Positions 48,286 through 56,400 of a DNA stretch of 64,000 nucleotides are shown one piece after another. The notes beneath the pieces were generated by a model. That model made no database searches, was not told the DNA's origin, and was given only the letters and a program-made list of their open reading frames with translations. Origin of the DNA: a virus. Numbering within the stretch: position 1 is the stretch's first letter; each line of letters opens with the position of its first letter. The stretch lies in IMG/VR virus record IMGVR_UViG_3300000115_000010, positions 1 through 64,000 of that record; one strand, given 5' to 3'. A program made the translations under genes and the position numbers.

Positions 48286-48978
48286 ATGTATTTTATCAGT
48301 GCGCCATTTGGCAATTATTTACAGTACACAAACTTTCTAAGTGGCAAACCAATAGTCAGTGTTACTGGAACATTTACGGTGAAGCCACGTCCTGGACTAG
48401 CAAAACAAATTATAAAAACACTTAGGTATACTAGAACAGGCTGGCGCAACAAACTAGGTTTGCGTAACCCAGGAATATTTAAGGGGTTGGACAACACTGC
48501 ACCACACAATGTAATGAGTATTGCTAGTTTGGAACCAAATGATTGGCGTATACTATATGAAATAGTGCCCAAGCATCAGAATGTAGAACTTAACATAAGT
48601 TGCCCAAATGTAGATGAACATCCAGACTTAACTAAAGCATTTGCAAAAGATCAACGCTTCTGGTGCATTGTAAAAGTACCACCAACTATAACAAACAAAC
48701 AGATTGACAAAATAGTTAAACTAGGCTATAATCAAATACATGCAAGTAATACTGTTCCAACACAAAAAGGTGGACTTAGTGGTGATGTAATTGTACCACA
48801 CACTTTGAGAATACTAGAATACATAAAAAGTACACACCCTCATGTTACGGTTATTGCAGGTGGCGGAGTAAAAAATAAAGCTAGTGTTGATAGATATATT
48901 AACGCTGGTGCAGATCATATTAGTATAGGCAGTGTATGTTTTACTCCTTGGCGGATTAAAGGAATTATAAATGATTAA
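48286..48978 (+). CDS. Dihydroorotate-dehydrogenase-like flavoprotein (230 aa)
   Basis: A short TIM-barrel with the DHODH motifs: VELNISCPNVDEHPDL (N-x-S-C-P-N, about residues 102-117), CIVKVPPTITN (K-x-x-P), IHASNTVPTQKGGLSG and VIAGGGVKNKASVDRYINAG near the end for the FMN phosphate. It is about 70 residues shorter than class 1 enzymes, mainly at the N-terminus. It probably oxidises dihydroorotate or a similar ring and is coupled to a PRTase gene. Confidence 0.75.
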   Translation: MYFISAPFGNYLQYTNFLSGKPIVSVTGTFTVKPRPGLAKQIIKTLRYTRTGWRNKLGLRNPGIFKGLDNTAPHNVMSIASLEPNDWRILYEIVPKHQNVELNISCPNVDEHPDLTKAFAKDQRFWCIVKVPPTITNKQIDKIVKLGYNQIHASNTVPTQKGGLSGDVIVPHTLRILEYIKSTHPHVTVIAGGGVKNKASVDRYINAGADHISIGSVCFTPWRIKGIIND

Positions 48979-49531
48979 GAAACATTATTATAGCTGGACT
49001 GACATTGAACGTATGTGTGTAAGCATTGTTAATCAAATGTATGCTGACAACTGGCGTCCTGATTACATTGTAGGACTTACACGCGGCGGCAATGTACCTG
49101 CTACTATTATTAGTAATATGACTGGCATACGTTGTGAAGCACTTAAAGTAAGTTTGCGTGACGATGAAGTAGGTCCCGAAAGTAATCTTTGGATGTCAGA
49201 AGATGCATTTGGTTATAACGATTCTGAAAAAACTGGAATCACTGGCGCACGTTGGGATATTAAACTTCGTAAGAATATTCTTATTGTAGATGATATCAAT
49301 GATACAGGTGCAACATTCAATTGGATTATAAAAGATTGGCAAGCAAGCTGTTTTCCTGGAGAAGATAATGGTTGGAATAGTGTATGGAACAATAATGTTC
49401 GATTTGCCACATTAACAGACAATTTGGCTAGTGAATTTACAGAGCATTGTGCTTACACATGTCACGAAATTAATAAAGCAGAACAAGATGTTTGGCTAGT
49501 TTATCCTTGGGAAAACGTAGGAGAATATTAA
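48971..49531 (+). CDS. Phosphoribosyltransferase (186 aa)
   Basis: YIVGLTRGGNVPATIISN near residues 36-53 and the PRPP loop NILIVDDINDTGATFNWI near 98-115 are the type I PRTase signature (two acidic residues then D-T-G-x-T). The hood region does not show whether it uses xanthine, hypoxanthine or orotate. It overlaps the DHODH-like gene by 8 nt. The second PRTase is at 53768. Confidence 0.82.
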   Translation: MIKKHYYSWTDIERMCVSIVNQMYADNWRPDYIVGLTRGGNVPATIISNMTGIRCEALKVSLRDDEVGPESNLWMSEDAFGYNDSEKTGITGARWDIKLRKNILIVDDINDTGATFNWIIKDWQASCFPGEDNGWNSVWNNNVRFATLTDNLASEFTEHCAYTCHEINKAEQDVWLVYPWENVGEY

Positions 49532-50332
49532 ATGAGCAAATTTTTATATAGAGTTGATGGCGGACGATATGGCGGAGAATTAGCAATTGGTAAAGTAACA
49601 GCAGAATTTGTACGCTATTGGCAAGACAAAGACCAAGATGATCTAGTATCACACATTGTTGGATTGGATTGGGACGATAGTGAAGATGTTGATACTAATA
49701 GTCCAGATCCATATGAAGATATGGATTACTGGAACAACTGGTACGAATGTGACGAGTATGAACATCAAAATGGTTACTATGCTGACGGTACATTTAGTGT
49801 CCATGATGTTTCAGGCAATGACCCAGAAAGTGAAGAAGCACAGGGATGGGACGAAGATGCAGTTGAGGTAGATCCACGATATTTAATCAGCAGAGAATGT
49901 TATGCAAATAAAGAAGAGCCTGAAGACTTGGAAGGTTATACTCCTGTATTGTGTTTTCATAGTGGTGAGAAAGGCGGCTTTGGCCAATGGTTTATTGAAA
50001 CAGACGAACCGTTTGATCCTAAAAAACTAGCATACACACAAGTAGAAACAGATTTATGTGAACTAGTAGATGGCATGTACTATGATAAACAACATCTGGA
50101 AACTGTCTATGATTACATGGACTCAACTGGCAAAGGCTACTATGCATATGTAGGCTGGCTTAAAGATGAATGGCACGACACACCAGATGGTATAACTGAA
50201 GAACACTGGGAAGATGTTTGGACAGATTATGATGCTGAAATGGAAGAACTTAAACAACAAGAACGTAAAGAATACGAACAAGCAAGAGCACAAAAGATTG
50301 CTGACAATCCTGGATGGGAACCTGGACAATGA
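49532..50332 (+). CDS. Unassigned acidic protein (266 aa)
   Basis: Very acidic, Trp/Tyr-rich and without Gly-rich motifs. It starts MSKFLYRVDGGRYGGELAIG, has FHSGEKGGFGQWFIETDEPF in the middle and a charged coiled C-terminus. I recognise it only as a type of large acidic protein met in marine phages. Function unknown; nucleic-acid mimicry or inhibition of host proteins is possible but speculative. Confidence 0.55.
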   Translation: MSKFLYRVDGGRYGGELAIGKVTAEFVRYWQDKDQDDLVSHIVGLDWDDSEDVDTNSPDPYEDMDYWNNWYECDEYEHQNGYYADGTFSVHDVSGNDPESEEAQGWDEDAVEVDPRYLISRECYANKEEPEDLEGYTPVLCFHSGEKGGFGQWFIETDEPFDPKKLAYTQVETDLCELVDGMYYDKQHLETVYDYMDSTGKGYYAYVGWLKDEWHDTPDGITEEHWEDVWTDYDAEMEELKQQERKEYEQARAQKIADNPGWEPGQ

Positions 50333-50454
50333 TAACAGAAACAATTATAAACAACAGTGGTATTATCATAGGTAATTTACTGTTCTGGCCTATCTATATA
50401 TGGGTATGTACTATACCATATCGTATGTTACAAATGGGTATAGACAATGCATAA
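50329..50454 (+). CDS. Small membrane protein (41 aa)
   Basis: ATGATAAC overlaps the previous stop (ATGA). One hydrophobic segment (IIIGNLLFWPIYIWVCTI) fills most of it. Overlaps the next gene by 8 nt. A plausible micropeptide; function unknown. Confidence 0.45.
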   Translation: MITETIINNSGIIIGNLLFWPIYIWVCTIPYRMLQMGIDNA

Positions 50455-50632
50455 ACAAACAGGCACAAACAGTTGGACAATCGAAGTCCAAGAAAACGGA
50501 AAAACAAAAGAGCTATTCATTGAGTTTCCGCCGGATGCACTTAGTCAAGTTGGATGGGATGTAGGTGATACATTGATTTGGGAAGAATTAGATCATGGTG
50601 GCTGGAGTATAAAAAAATGCGAGTCAGAATAG
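50447..50632 (+). CDS. AbrB-like swapped-hairpin protein (61 aa)
   Basis: NSWTIEVQENGKTKELFIEF then LSQVGWDVGDTLIWEELDHG and GWSIKK resemble the beta-rich AbrB/MazE-type DNA-binding fold (I-x-F/L-P-x-x-x-L-x-x-x-x-W-x-x-G-D-x-L). Small phage proteins with this pattern are of unknown role. Coupled to both neighbours by overlaps. Confidence 0.55.
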   Translation: MHKQTGTNSWTIEVQENGKTKELFIEFPPDALSQVGWDVGDTLIWEELDHGGWSIKKCESE

Positions 50633-50979
50633 GACCGTACAGAAAGAATCGTGCCACCAGAGTTGAAATAGAACCGCACGACACATGGAGTATGGATCAT
50701 ACACTTGCTATGATTATTCATCCTATGCTAGTACAACTAAAAGCAACAGCACATGGGTATCCTAGCGGTCTTACTGAAGAACGTTGGAACGAAATACTAG
50801 ATGAAATGATCTGGGCATTTGGTCACAAGTCAAAAGAAATAGATGCTGGCGACATGTGTGCTGATAAATGTTCAAACTTTGGTGATCCAGTATGCAAGGC
50901 TTGCATCAACGAAACACAAGAACGCCTTACAAATGCATTTATACTGTTTGGCAAATACTACGAAAACTTATGGGACTAA
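50617..50979 (+). CDS. Unassigned phage protein with Cys cluster (120 aa)
   Basis: I chose ATG 50617, inside the previous gene's end. It has DHTLAMIIHPMLVQLKATAH and WNEILDEMIWAFGHKSKE, then MCADKCSNFGDPVCKACI, four Cys that could bind a metal. The D-H-T-L-A-x-I-I-x-P-x-L-x-Q-L-K pattern recurs in T4-like marine phages as I remember it. Function unknown. Confidence 0.6.
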   Translation: MRVRIGPYRKNRATRVEIEPHDTWSMDHTLAMIIHPMLVQLKATAHGYPSGLTEERWNEILDEMIWAFGHKSKEIDAGDMCADKCSNFGDPVCKACINETQERLTNAFILFGKYYENLWD

Positions 50980-50989
50980 TAAAAGTAGT

Positions 50990-51018
50990 TTGACAGACTA
51001 ATAAAAAAGTAATATAAT
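50990..51018 (+). promoter_or_regulatory. Strong sigma70-like promoter before queE
   Basis: TTGACA (50990-50995), a 17-nt A-rich spacer and a consensus TATAAT (51013-51018), 30 nt before ATG 51049. It lacks the palindromic spacer and is the best sigma70 promoter in the window, driving queE through sufT-like and PRTase genes. Confidence 0.8.
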
Positions 51019-51048
51019 ATTAGAAAATACAATCTTATAGGAAAATTT

Positions 51049-51945
51049 ATGAAGTTAAGATATAGCGAAGCATTCTACAGTGTACAAGGCGAAGGCAAGT
51101 TTGTAGGAGTACCTAGTGTATTCCTGCGTACATTTGGTTGTAACTTTCGTTGCATGAACTTTGGACTTGATAGAAGCGAGCCAATGCGTGACGTAAAACA
51201 AAAACAAGGTGTAATACATAACGAAGAAGTACAAGGTCTATTAGACAATAAAGTACATGAAACTACAGAAGTATTTACAGACTTGCCCATTATACACACA
51301 GGCTGTGATACATATGCAAGTATCTATCCAGAGTTTAAACACTTTAACAAGCAAGCTACAGTTGACGAAGTTGTAGAGCATTTAATTAGTTTACTGCCAG
51401 AAGGCAAGTGGACTTGTGATAACGGTCAAGACATACATTTGATAATGACCGGAGGTGAACCGTTGTTGGCGTGGCAACGACTGTACATAGAATTATTTGA
51501 ACATCCACGTATGCAGGATCTAAAAAATGTTACATTTGAAACAAATACTACACAATTTCTCAAAGACGATCTCTTTGACTATCTCAACAACAACGACAGA
51601 ATTACTGTCACATGGTCATGTTCCCCGAAACTTAGTGTTAGTGGAGAACCTTGGGATACTGCTATTAAACCTAAAGTTGCTCATGAGTATAGTCTTGTGG
51701 ACGGCAGTGACTTGTATCTCAAGTTTGTTGTCGCTGATCGTATGGACATTGAAGAAGCTGAGCGAGCTGTTGAAGAATATCGTGCTGAAGGTTTGGAATG
51801 CCCTGTGTACCTTATGCCATTGGGTGGTAGGTCTGAAGAGTACAATCTTAACGTCCAAGAAGTTGCAAACATCTGCATGGAAAAAGGGTGGCGTTTTACC
51901 CCAAGACTTCACATTTCACTCTTCGGAAATGCGTGGGGCACTTAA
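51049..51945 (+). CDS. queE: 7-carboxy-7-deazaguanine synthase (radical SAM)
   Basis: The 298-aa protein starts SEAFYSVQGEGKFVGVPSVF (QueE: F-x-S-x-Q-G-E-G-x-x-x-G-x-P). The Fe-S motif begins TFGCNFRC (Cys31, Cys35), but the third Cys appears only in TGCDTYAS (Cys86), where canonical QueE reads W-C-D-T; about 48 residues are inserted within C-x3-C-x2-C. MTGGEPLL follows as the SAM-binding GGEP. It turns carboxytetrahydropterin into CDG. Confidence 0.85.
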   Translation: MKLRYSEAFYSVQGEGKFVGVPSVFLRTFGCNFRCMNFGLDRSEPMRDVKQKQGVIHNEEVQGLLDNKVHETTEVFTDLPIIHTGCDTYASIYPEFKHFNKQATVDEVVEHLISLLPEGKWTCDNGQDIHLIMTGGEPLLAWQRLYIELFEHPRMQDLKNVTFETNTTQFLKDDLFDYLNNNDRITVTWSCSPKLSVSGEPWDTAIKPKVAHEYSLVDGSDLYLKFVVADRMDIEEAERAVEEYRAEGLECPVYLMPLGGRSEEYNLNVQEVANICMEKGWRFTPRLHISLFGNAWGT

Positions 51946-52027
51946 TAAAAAATATAAAAATAAGCAACACGAACGAGCTATGAAGGCACCCATTAATGAA
52001 GATAAAATTAGAAAGGCTGGATTATGA
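51929..52027 (+). CDS. Possible basic micropeptide (32 aa)
   Basis: ATG 51929 overlaps the queE end; the frame gives a 32-residue basic peptide (MRGALNKKYKNKQHERAMKA) and ends with ATGA into the next gene. It fills the only gap between queE and the NTF2-like gene. The ribosome site (CGGAA) is weak, so this is tentative. Confidence 0.35.
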   Translation: MRGALNKKYKNKQHERAMKAPINEDKIRKAGL

Positions 52028-52371
52028 ATTTACATAGTATTACTAAAAAATATCTTTCTTCTTGGAATACAAGAGATAAATCTACGCTCCAAAGTATATT
52101 TGCAGAAGATATTACACTACAAGATTGGAATGTTAAAGTACATGGCAGAGAAAACGTAATTAATGCTAATGCTGATATTTGGGAAAATGTACCAGATATA
52201 CATGTATTGTTAATGCATATTGGTGTTTGTGAAAAACTAAAAAAATCATATGCAGAAATTACTGTTGTAAGTCAAAAAGAAAATTTACACATAAAGGTAA
52301 TTGATGTTATTTCTTTTGACAAAAACAATAAAATTATCAAGGTAGATGCATTCCACCAGGAGTCAACATAA
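52024..52371 (+). CDS. NTF2/SnoaL-like protein (115 aa)
   Basis: It has the cone-fold pattern of SnoaL-like proteins: ITKKYLSSWNTRDKSTLQSI, FAEDITLQDW, GRENVINANADIWENVP and a last strand ISFDKNNKIIKVDAFHQ. Members bind small hydrophobic ligands or isomerise them. Substrate unknown. It overlaps upstream by ATGA and abuts metK. Confidence 0.7.
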   Translation: MNLHSITKKYLSSWNTRDKSTLQSIFAEDITLQDWNVKVHGRENVINANADIWENVPDIHVLLMHIGVCEKLKKSYAEITVVSQKENLHIKVIDVISFDKNNKIIKVDAFHQEST

Positions 52372-53463
52372 ATGAACAACTATATCTTTACAAGCGAAAG
52401 CGTTAGTGATGGACACCCAGATAAAATAGCAGATCAAATCAGTGATGCACTAGTAGATGCCGGACTAACCAATGGCGACGAAACAACTCGTGTAGCTATT
52501 GAAACACTTGTAACCACTAATCATGTAACGTTAGCGGGCGAAGTAAAAAACTTTAACGTAAGCAAAGACAAGGTAAAACAAATCGTTCGTGACAAAGTTC
52601 GTGAGATTGGGTATGAACAAGAAGGATTTCATTGGGATAACTTGCGTATCTATAATGAGATTCACTCACAAAGTGGAGACATTGGCTTAGGCACAGATGA
52701 CTTTGGTGCAGGTGATCAAGGACTTATGTTTGGATATGCATGTAATCATACAGACAGTATGATGCCAGCACCTATCCATTACAGTCACGAGATTCTAAAG
52801 AACTTGAAAAGCAAACGTGGTGCTATACTAGGTCCAGATGCCAAGAGTCAAGTAAGCGTAGAGTACTATGGTGCCAGACGTGATGGTGTAATCAAGCGTG
52901 TGGACCAAGTTGTGATAAGTACACAACATACACAAGGCAATGTGGAAGAAGCAAGGCATTTGTGTAAACTTTCAGCAATGGAAGAACTTGGAGATTTAGT
53001 AGATGACAACACTATATGGCATCTTAATCCTACAGGTAATTTTGTTATTGGTGGTCCTGACGGTGATGCTGGTGTCACAGGAAGAAAGATTATCGTGGAC
53101 ACTTATGGCGGTTTCGCTCCTCATGGTGGCGGTGCTTTTAGTGGTAAGGATCCTACTAAAGTCGACCGCTCTGCAGCCTATGTGGCTCGTTGGCTTGCTA
53201 AAAATGTTGTAGCAGATAATATGGCGGACTGGTGTAATATCCAATTAAGTTATGCTATTGGTGTTAAAAAACCCACCAGCATTTATGTTGATAGTAACGG
53301 ACACAATGCTAGTATTGCCAAGTTTATCGAACGTGAAATTGATCTAACACCCAAAGGAATTATTGATAGATTTGATTTGTTTAACTTTACTAAGTACAGT
53401 GAAAATTGTGTATATGGACACTTTGGAAATAAAGATGTACCTTGGGAGAAAATTGGGTGGTAA
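52372..53463 (+). CDS. metK: S-adenosylmethionine synthetase
   Basis: A 363-aa MetK: FTSESVSDGHPDKIADQISD (residues about 6-25, with the catalytic GHPDK), GAGDQGLMFGYACNHTD, the P-loop-like GGGAFSGKDPTKVDRSAAY and a conserved C-terminal domain. Slightly shorter than the about 384-aa bacterial form but with all active-site motifs. It supplies SAM, needed by QueE and the methyltransferase at 58459. Transcribed with queE from the strong promoter at 50990. Confidence 0.93.
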   Translation: MNNYIFTSESVSDGHPDKIADQISDALVDAGLTNGDETTRVAIETLVTTNHVTLAGEVKNFNVSKDKVKQIVRDKVREIGYEQEGFHWDNLRIYNEIHSQSGDIGLGTDDFGAGDQGLMFGYACNHTDSMMPAPIHYSHEILKNLKSKRGAILGPDAKSQVSVEYYGARRDGVIKRVDQVVISTQHTQGNVEEARHLCKLSAMEELGDLVDDNTIWHLNPTGNFVIGGPDGDAGVTGRKIIVDTYGGFAPHGGGAFSGKDPTKVDRSAAYVARWLAKNVVADNMADWCNIQLSYAIGVKKPTSIYVDSNGHNASIAKFIEREIDLTPKGIIDRFDLFNFTKYSENCVYGHFGNKDVPWEKIGW

Positions 53464-53768
53464 AGAAAATAATAACTGAAGAAATAGTCAGAGAAGCATT
53501 ACTAAACGTATATGATCCAGAAGTTAGTCTTAGTGTACAAGAGCTAGGATTAATTTATGAAGTAAAAATTAACGGACAAGAAGTTTACATTAAGCATACA
53601 TTGACAAGTATGATGTGTCCGTTTGCAGATGAAATTTGTCAAGGTATTGAAGAAGCAGTTGGTGAAATTTCAGGTGTTGAATCAGTTAAAAGAGAACTAG
53701 TATTTGAACCACCATTTAGTATAGAAATGGTACCAGAAGATACACGAATGATGATGGGATGGTATTAA
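53457..53768 (+). CDS. SufT/MIP18-family Fe-S assembly protein
   Basis: I chose GTG 53457, 8 nt after GGGAG; a TTG at 53442 is possible. The 103-aa protein has LLNVYDPEVSLSVQELGLIY (the N-V-x-D-P-E-x-x-x-x-x-x-L-G-L-I-Y signature), IKHTLTSMMCPFADEIC with the reactive Cys, and FEPPFSIEMVPEDTRMMMGW. The family (SufT, PaaD, MIP18) helps mature Fe-S proteins. QueE or the host may be the client. Confidence 0.82.
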   Translation: MVKKIITEEIVREALLNVYDPEVSLSVQELGLIYEVKINGQEVYIKHTLTSMMCPFADEICQGIEEAVGEISGVESVKRELVFEPPFSIEMVPEDTRMMMGWY

Positions 53769-54169
53769 TGCCGTATTATACAACTGCAAACTTATTTGAA
53801 GTAGGTGACTTTATTAGTCACGCAGGAAACAAACTAGCATGGAAAATTGAGTGCGATGCTATACGCCCAGAGTGGTGGGACGGACTAGCACGTATGATCA
53901 TGGACTATCAAACAGAGCCTTTTAGTAAAGTAGTTGGTATTCCACGTGGCGGGTTGCCACTACAGTATGCAATGGAAAAATATGTAACACCTGGTGATCA
54001 TCCTTGGATGGTTGTAGATGATGTGTACACTACAGGCACAAGTTTTAGGGAGTTTTGCACAAGTAATCAAACAATGTTTGCATACAAGTGGTGTATTTTT
54101 GCACGTAAACCTATCGAAGGCGATGAGCCACATGACGTGAGAGCGTTGTTTACTATGCCCACTAAATAG
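53768..54169 (+). CDS. Phosphoribosyltransferase-like protein (133 aa)
   Basis: I chose ATG 53768, overlapping the previous stop (TAATG). It has VVGIPRGGLPLQYAM near residue 56 and the PRPP loop WMVVDDVYTTGTSFREF near 80-96. The protein is short, about two-thirds of a typical PRTase, and could be an orotate- or purine-type enzyme. With the DHODH-like gene it hints at pyrimidine synthesis, which is inference. Confidence 0.75.
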   Translation: MPYYTTANLFEVGDFISHAGNKLAWKIECDAIRPEWWDGLARMIMDYQTEPFSKVVGIPRGGLPLQYAMEKYVTPGDHPWMVVDDVYTTGTSFREFCTSNQTMFAYKWCIFARKPIEGDEPHDVRALFTMPTK

Positions 54170-54186
54170 ATTTAGAGAAAGTAAAT

Positions 54187-54456
54187 ATGTTAGACAAACT
54201 CAAGAATATTTTTAATAAAAGTAAAGAAGTAGAAACTAAAGAAAATGCCAAAGGTCCGTGGGTCAAGGTAGTAGAGGTACACTTCGATAAAGACAACCCC
54301 ACACAAGGTTATTTTGAATTAGACTGGAACGAAGATTTCGTTGGTCTACTAGGTGAGGCTGGCTATGCTGGTGAGACACCTGAACAAATTGTTGACCTAT
54401 GGTTTAATGATTTATGTCGTAGTGTAGCAGCAGATGCTGCTGGAGAAGATTTATGA
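54187..54456 (+). CDS. Small acidic phage protein (89 aa)
   Basis: It has a basic start (MLDKLKNIFNKSKEVE), then WVKVVEVHFDKDNPTQGYFE and LDWNEDFVGLLGEAGY. I associate the pattern W-N-x-x-F-V-x-x-L...G-Y-x-G with small T4-like phage proteins. Function unknown. Overlaps the next gene by ATGA. Confidence 0.55.
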   Translation: MLDKLKNIFNKSKEVETKENAKGPWVKVVEVHFDKDNPTQGYFELDWNEDFVGLLGEAGYAGETPEQIVDLWFNDLCRSVAADAAGEDL

Positions 54457-54677
54457 ATGAACAACCTAAATTAATACTACTTACTGATATAATCGAACAA
54501 AAAGTTCGCAAAGAGAAAGAACTAAAATTTTACGAAAAAGAATTAGAAAAGCTACAAAGTAAAATGTATTGGCTTAGGCGTGAGATCGGATTGAATGAAA
54601 CTATCATTGATATCATTAAAAACGATGCTGTATTAGATATTAAGGACAATATGGAAAAACGTATGATCGAAGAATGA
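54453..54677 (+). CDS. Coiled-coil protein (74 aa)
   Basis: One long charged coiled coil (VRKEKELKFYEKELEKLQSK) followed by a second helix. No domain. Overlaps both neighbours by ATGA. Function unknown. Confidence 0.55.
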   Translation: MNEQPKLILLTDIIEQKVRKEKELKFYEKELEKLQSKMYWLRREIGLNETIIDIIKNDAVLDIKDNMEKRMIEE

Positions 54678-54871
54678 AAAACGCAGAATCGCAACGTATT
54701 CAAGATAGCGAAGAACGTAGACAAGCTATGAAAAAAGAACGCCGGCAGCAAGAAGGCGAAATTATTCATCAAATTAAACAACCTAAAAAAATGTACAAAG
54801 GTCGTAGTTTTAGTGGAATTGAAACTTCTTCAGGTACAGTTAATCGTGGGAAGGATTGGTACTCAAAATGA
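54674..54871 (+). CDS. Charged small protein (65 aa)
   Basis: Very charged helix (RIQDSEERRQAMKKERRQQE) then a Lys/Gly/Ser tail (KMYKGRSFSGIETSSGTVNR). Probably disordered or nucleic-acid-binding. No family. About 33 nt follow before the next gene, in which a 16-codon frame (54868-54918) is too short to call. Confidence 0.5.
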   Translation: MKNAESQRIQDSEERRQAMKKERRQQEGEIIHQIKQPKKMYKGRSFSGIETSSGTVNRGKDWYSK

Positions 54872-54904
54872 GTATTATATGGGATAGACTAATCGAGTGC
54901 AAAG

Positions 54905-55600
54905 ATGAAAAACATTAAAGACGTGCTGTTTATAGTACAAGCAAGGACTAATAGTCAACGTGTACCTGCAAAAATGACAAGAGAATTTGCAGGTACTTGT
55001 CTATTTGAGATATTCATTAATAAGATTAAACAAACCAATATACCAATGGAAAACTTTTACGCAAGTGTTTGCGATCAAGAACTTATTGATATATGTAACA
55101 AACATGAAGTTAACATATTTAATCGCAGTTTAGCGTCACGCAACAGCGAAAATGATTTAGTACAAATGTACGAATGGTGGGACAAATTTCCACAATACAA
55201 GTATGTTGTATTATTCAATCCATGTTTGCCATTCTTAAGCGTAAATACTATAAATCAGTTTGTAGATCAATATGTTAGTAGTGAGCACGATGGCCTTTTT
55301 GGTGTTATGTCTAAAAAGCAATACTATTGGAACACCCAAGGTGAAATGATCACACCCTGGCCAGCTGGTGTAACTATTATGAACACCAAAGTAGTAGAAC
55401 CTACACTTGAAGCTGCACATGCATTATACGCTGGAAGACTTGATCTAATTGGCCAAGAGCGTTGGATGGGTGACTTTACAAAAAACAATCCTGCACTATT
55501 TGAAATGAAAGAGTTCGAATGCCTTGATATTGATTACGAATGGCAATTCGAAGTATATACAACTTATTGGGAAAAACATTATGGTAAAAACAATAGCTGA
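54905..55600 (+). CDS. CMP-sugar synthetase-like nucleotidyltransferase (231 aa)
   Basis: It begins IKDVLFIVQARTNSQRVPAK, the nucleotide-binding loop of CMP-NeuAc/CMP-KDO synthetases (A-R-x-x-S-x-R-x-P-x-K), and has FNPCLPFLSVNTINQFVDQY later. 231 residues is the normal length. It overlaps the NeuB-like gene by 20 nt, the classic NeuA/NeuB pairing. The sugar could be a sialic- or legionaminic-like acid. Confidence 0.75.
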   Translation: MKNIKDVLFIVQARTNSQRVPAKMTREFAGTCLFEIFINKIKQTNIPMENFYASVCDQELIDICNKHEVNIFNRSLASRNSENDLVQMYEWWDKFPQYKYVVLFNPCLPFLSVNTINQFVDQYVSSEHDGLFGVMSKKQYYWNTQGEMITPWPAGVTIMNTKVVEPTLEAAHALYAGRLDLIGQERWMGDFTKNNPALFEMKEFECLDIDYEWQFEVYTTYWEKHYGKNNS

Positions 55601-56390
55601 AATTGGCATCAATCACAACGGTGATTTAGGGTTATGCAAAGAAATGATCACACTCGCAAAAAAAGCAGGTGCTGATTATGTAAAATTTCAAAAGCGTGAT
55701 CCGAATGTTTGTGTACCAGAAGATCAAAAGTCTAAATTAAGAGATACTCCTTGGGGAGAAATGACATACCTTGAGTACAAGCATCGTATTGAGTTCAATG
55801 ACGAGTTTTATGAAATTGATCAACATTGTAAAGAAGTAGGAATCAATTGGTTTGTAAGTGTATGGGATACAAATAGTATTCAGTTTATGGCTAATAATTT
55901 TGATACTAGTATAGTAAAAGTACCAAGTGCAAAAGCCACAGACACTGAAATTTTAAATATGTGCAATGCCATATATGGTACAGTAATAGTGAGTACTGGT
56001 ATGTGTACACTGGAAGAAATTGAACAAATTGTTAGATATGTAGACAAGAATAAACTTGTACTAATGCACACTGTAAGTACATATCCAGCAAAGACGGCGG
56101 ATCTACACATTGACACAATTGATTACTTAAAACGTTATCAGGTTCCTGTTGGATATAGTGGACATGAGTTGGGTAAATTTATTTCAGCTGCACTTGCTCT
56201 AAAGGATATTGACTGGCTAGAGCGTCATTTTACTAGTGACAAAACACTGTGGGGGACTGATCAAAGTTGTAGCTTAGAAACACACGAACTTAAAGAGCTC
56301 ATAGGAAATATGCAGATGCTCGAGAAGGCACGTGGTACTAGAGTTGGTGTATTAGAATGTGAAATCCCGATACTAGAGAAACTAAGGTAA
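55581..56390 (+). CDS. NeuB-like sialic/nonulosonic acid synthase (269 aa)
   Basis: I chose ATG 55581, in the end of the NeuA-like gene. Motifs: IAEIGINHNGDLGLCKEMI (residues 5-23), AGADYVKFQKRDP, KVPSAKATDTEILNM, STGMCTLEEIEQIV and VPVGYSGHELGKFISAALAL. These are NeuB catalytic-barrel motifs; the antifreeze-like C-terminal domain is absent (269 against about 345 residues). It would condense PEP with a hexosamine. Confidence 0.82.
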   Translation: MVKTIAEIGINHNGDLGLCKEMITLAKKAGADYVKFQKRDPNVCVPEDQKSKLRDTPWGEMTYLEYKHRIEFNDEFYEIDQHCKEVGINWFVSVWDTNSIQFMANNFDTSIVKVPSAKATDTEILNMCNAIYGTVIVSTGMCTLEEIEQIVRYVDKNKLVLMHTVSTYPAKTADLHIDTIDYLKRYQVPVGYSGHELGKFISAALALKDIDWLERHFTSDKTLWGTDQSCSLETHELKELIGNMQMLEKARGTRVGVLECEIPILEKLR

Positions 56391-56400
56391 TTTAGTATAA

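Noticed and set aside
54868-54918. 16-codon frame between 54871 and 54905
   Set aside because: Too short, overlaps both neighbours, and no independent evidence.
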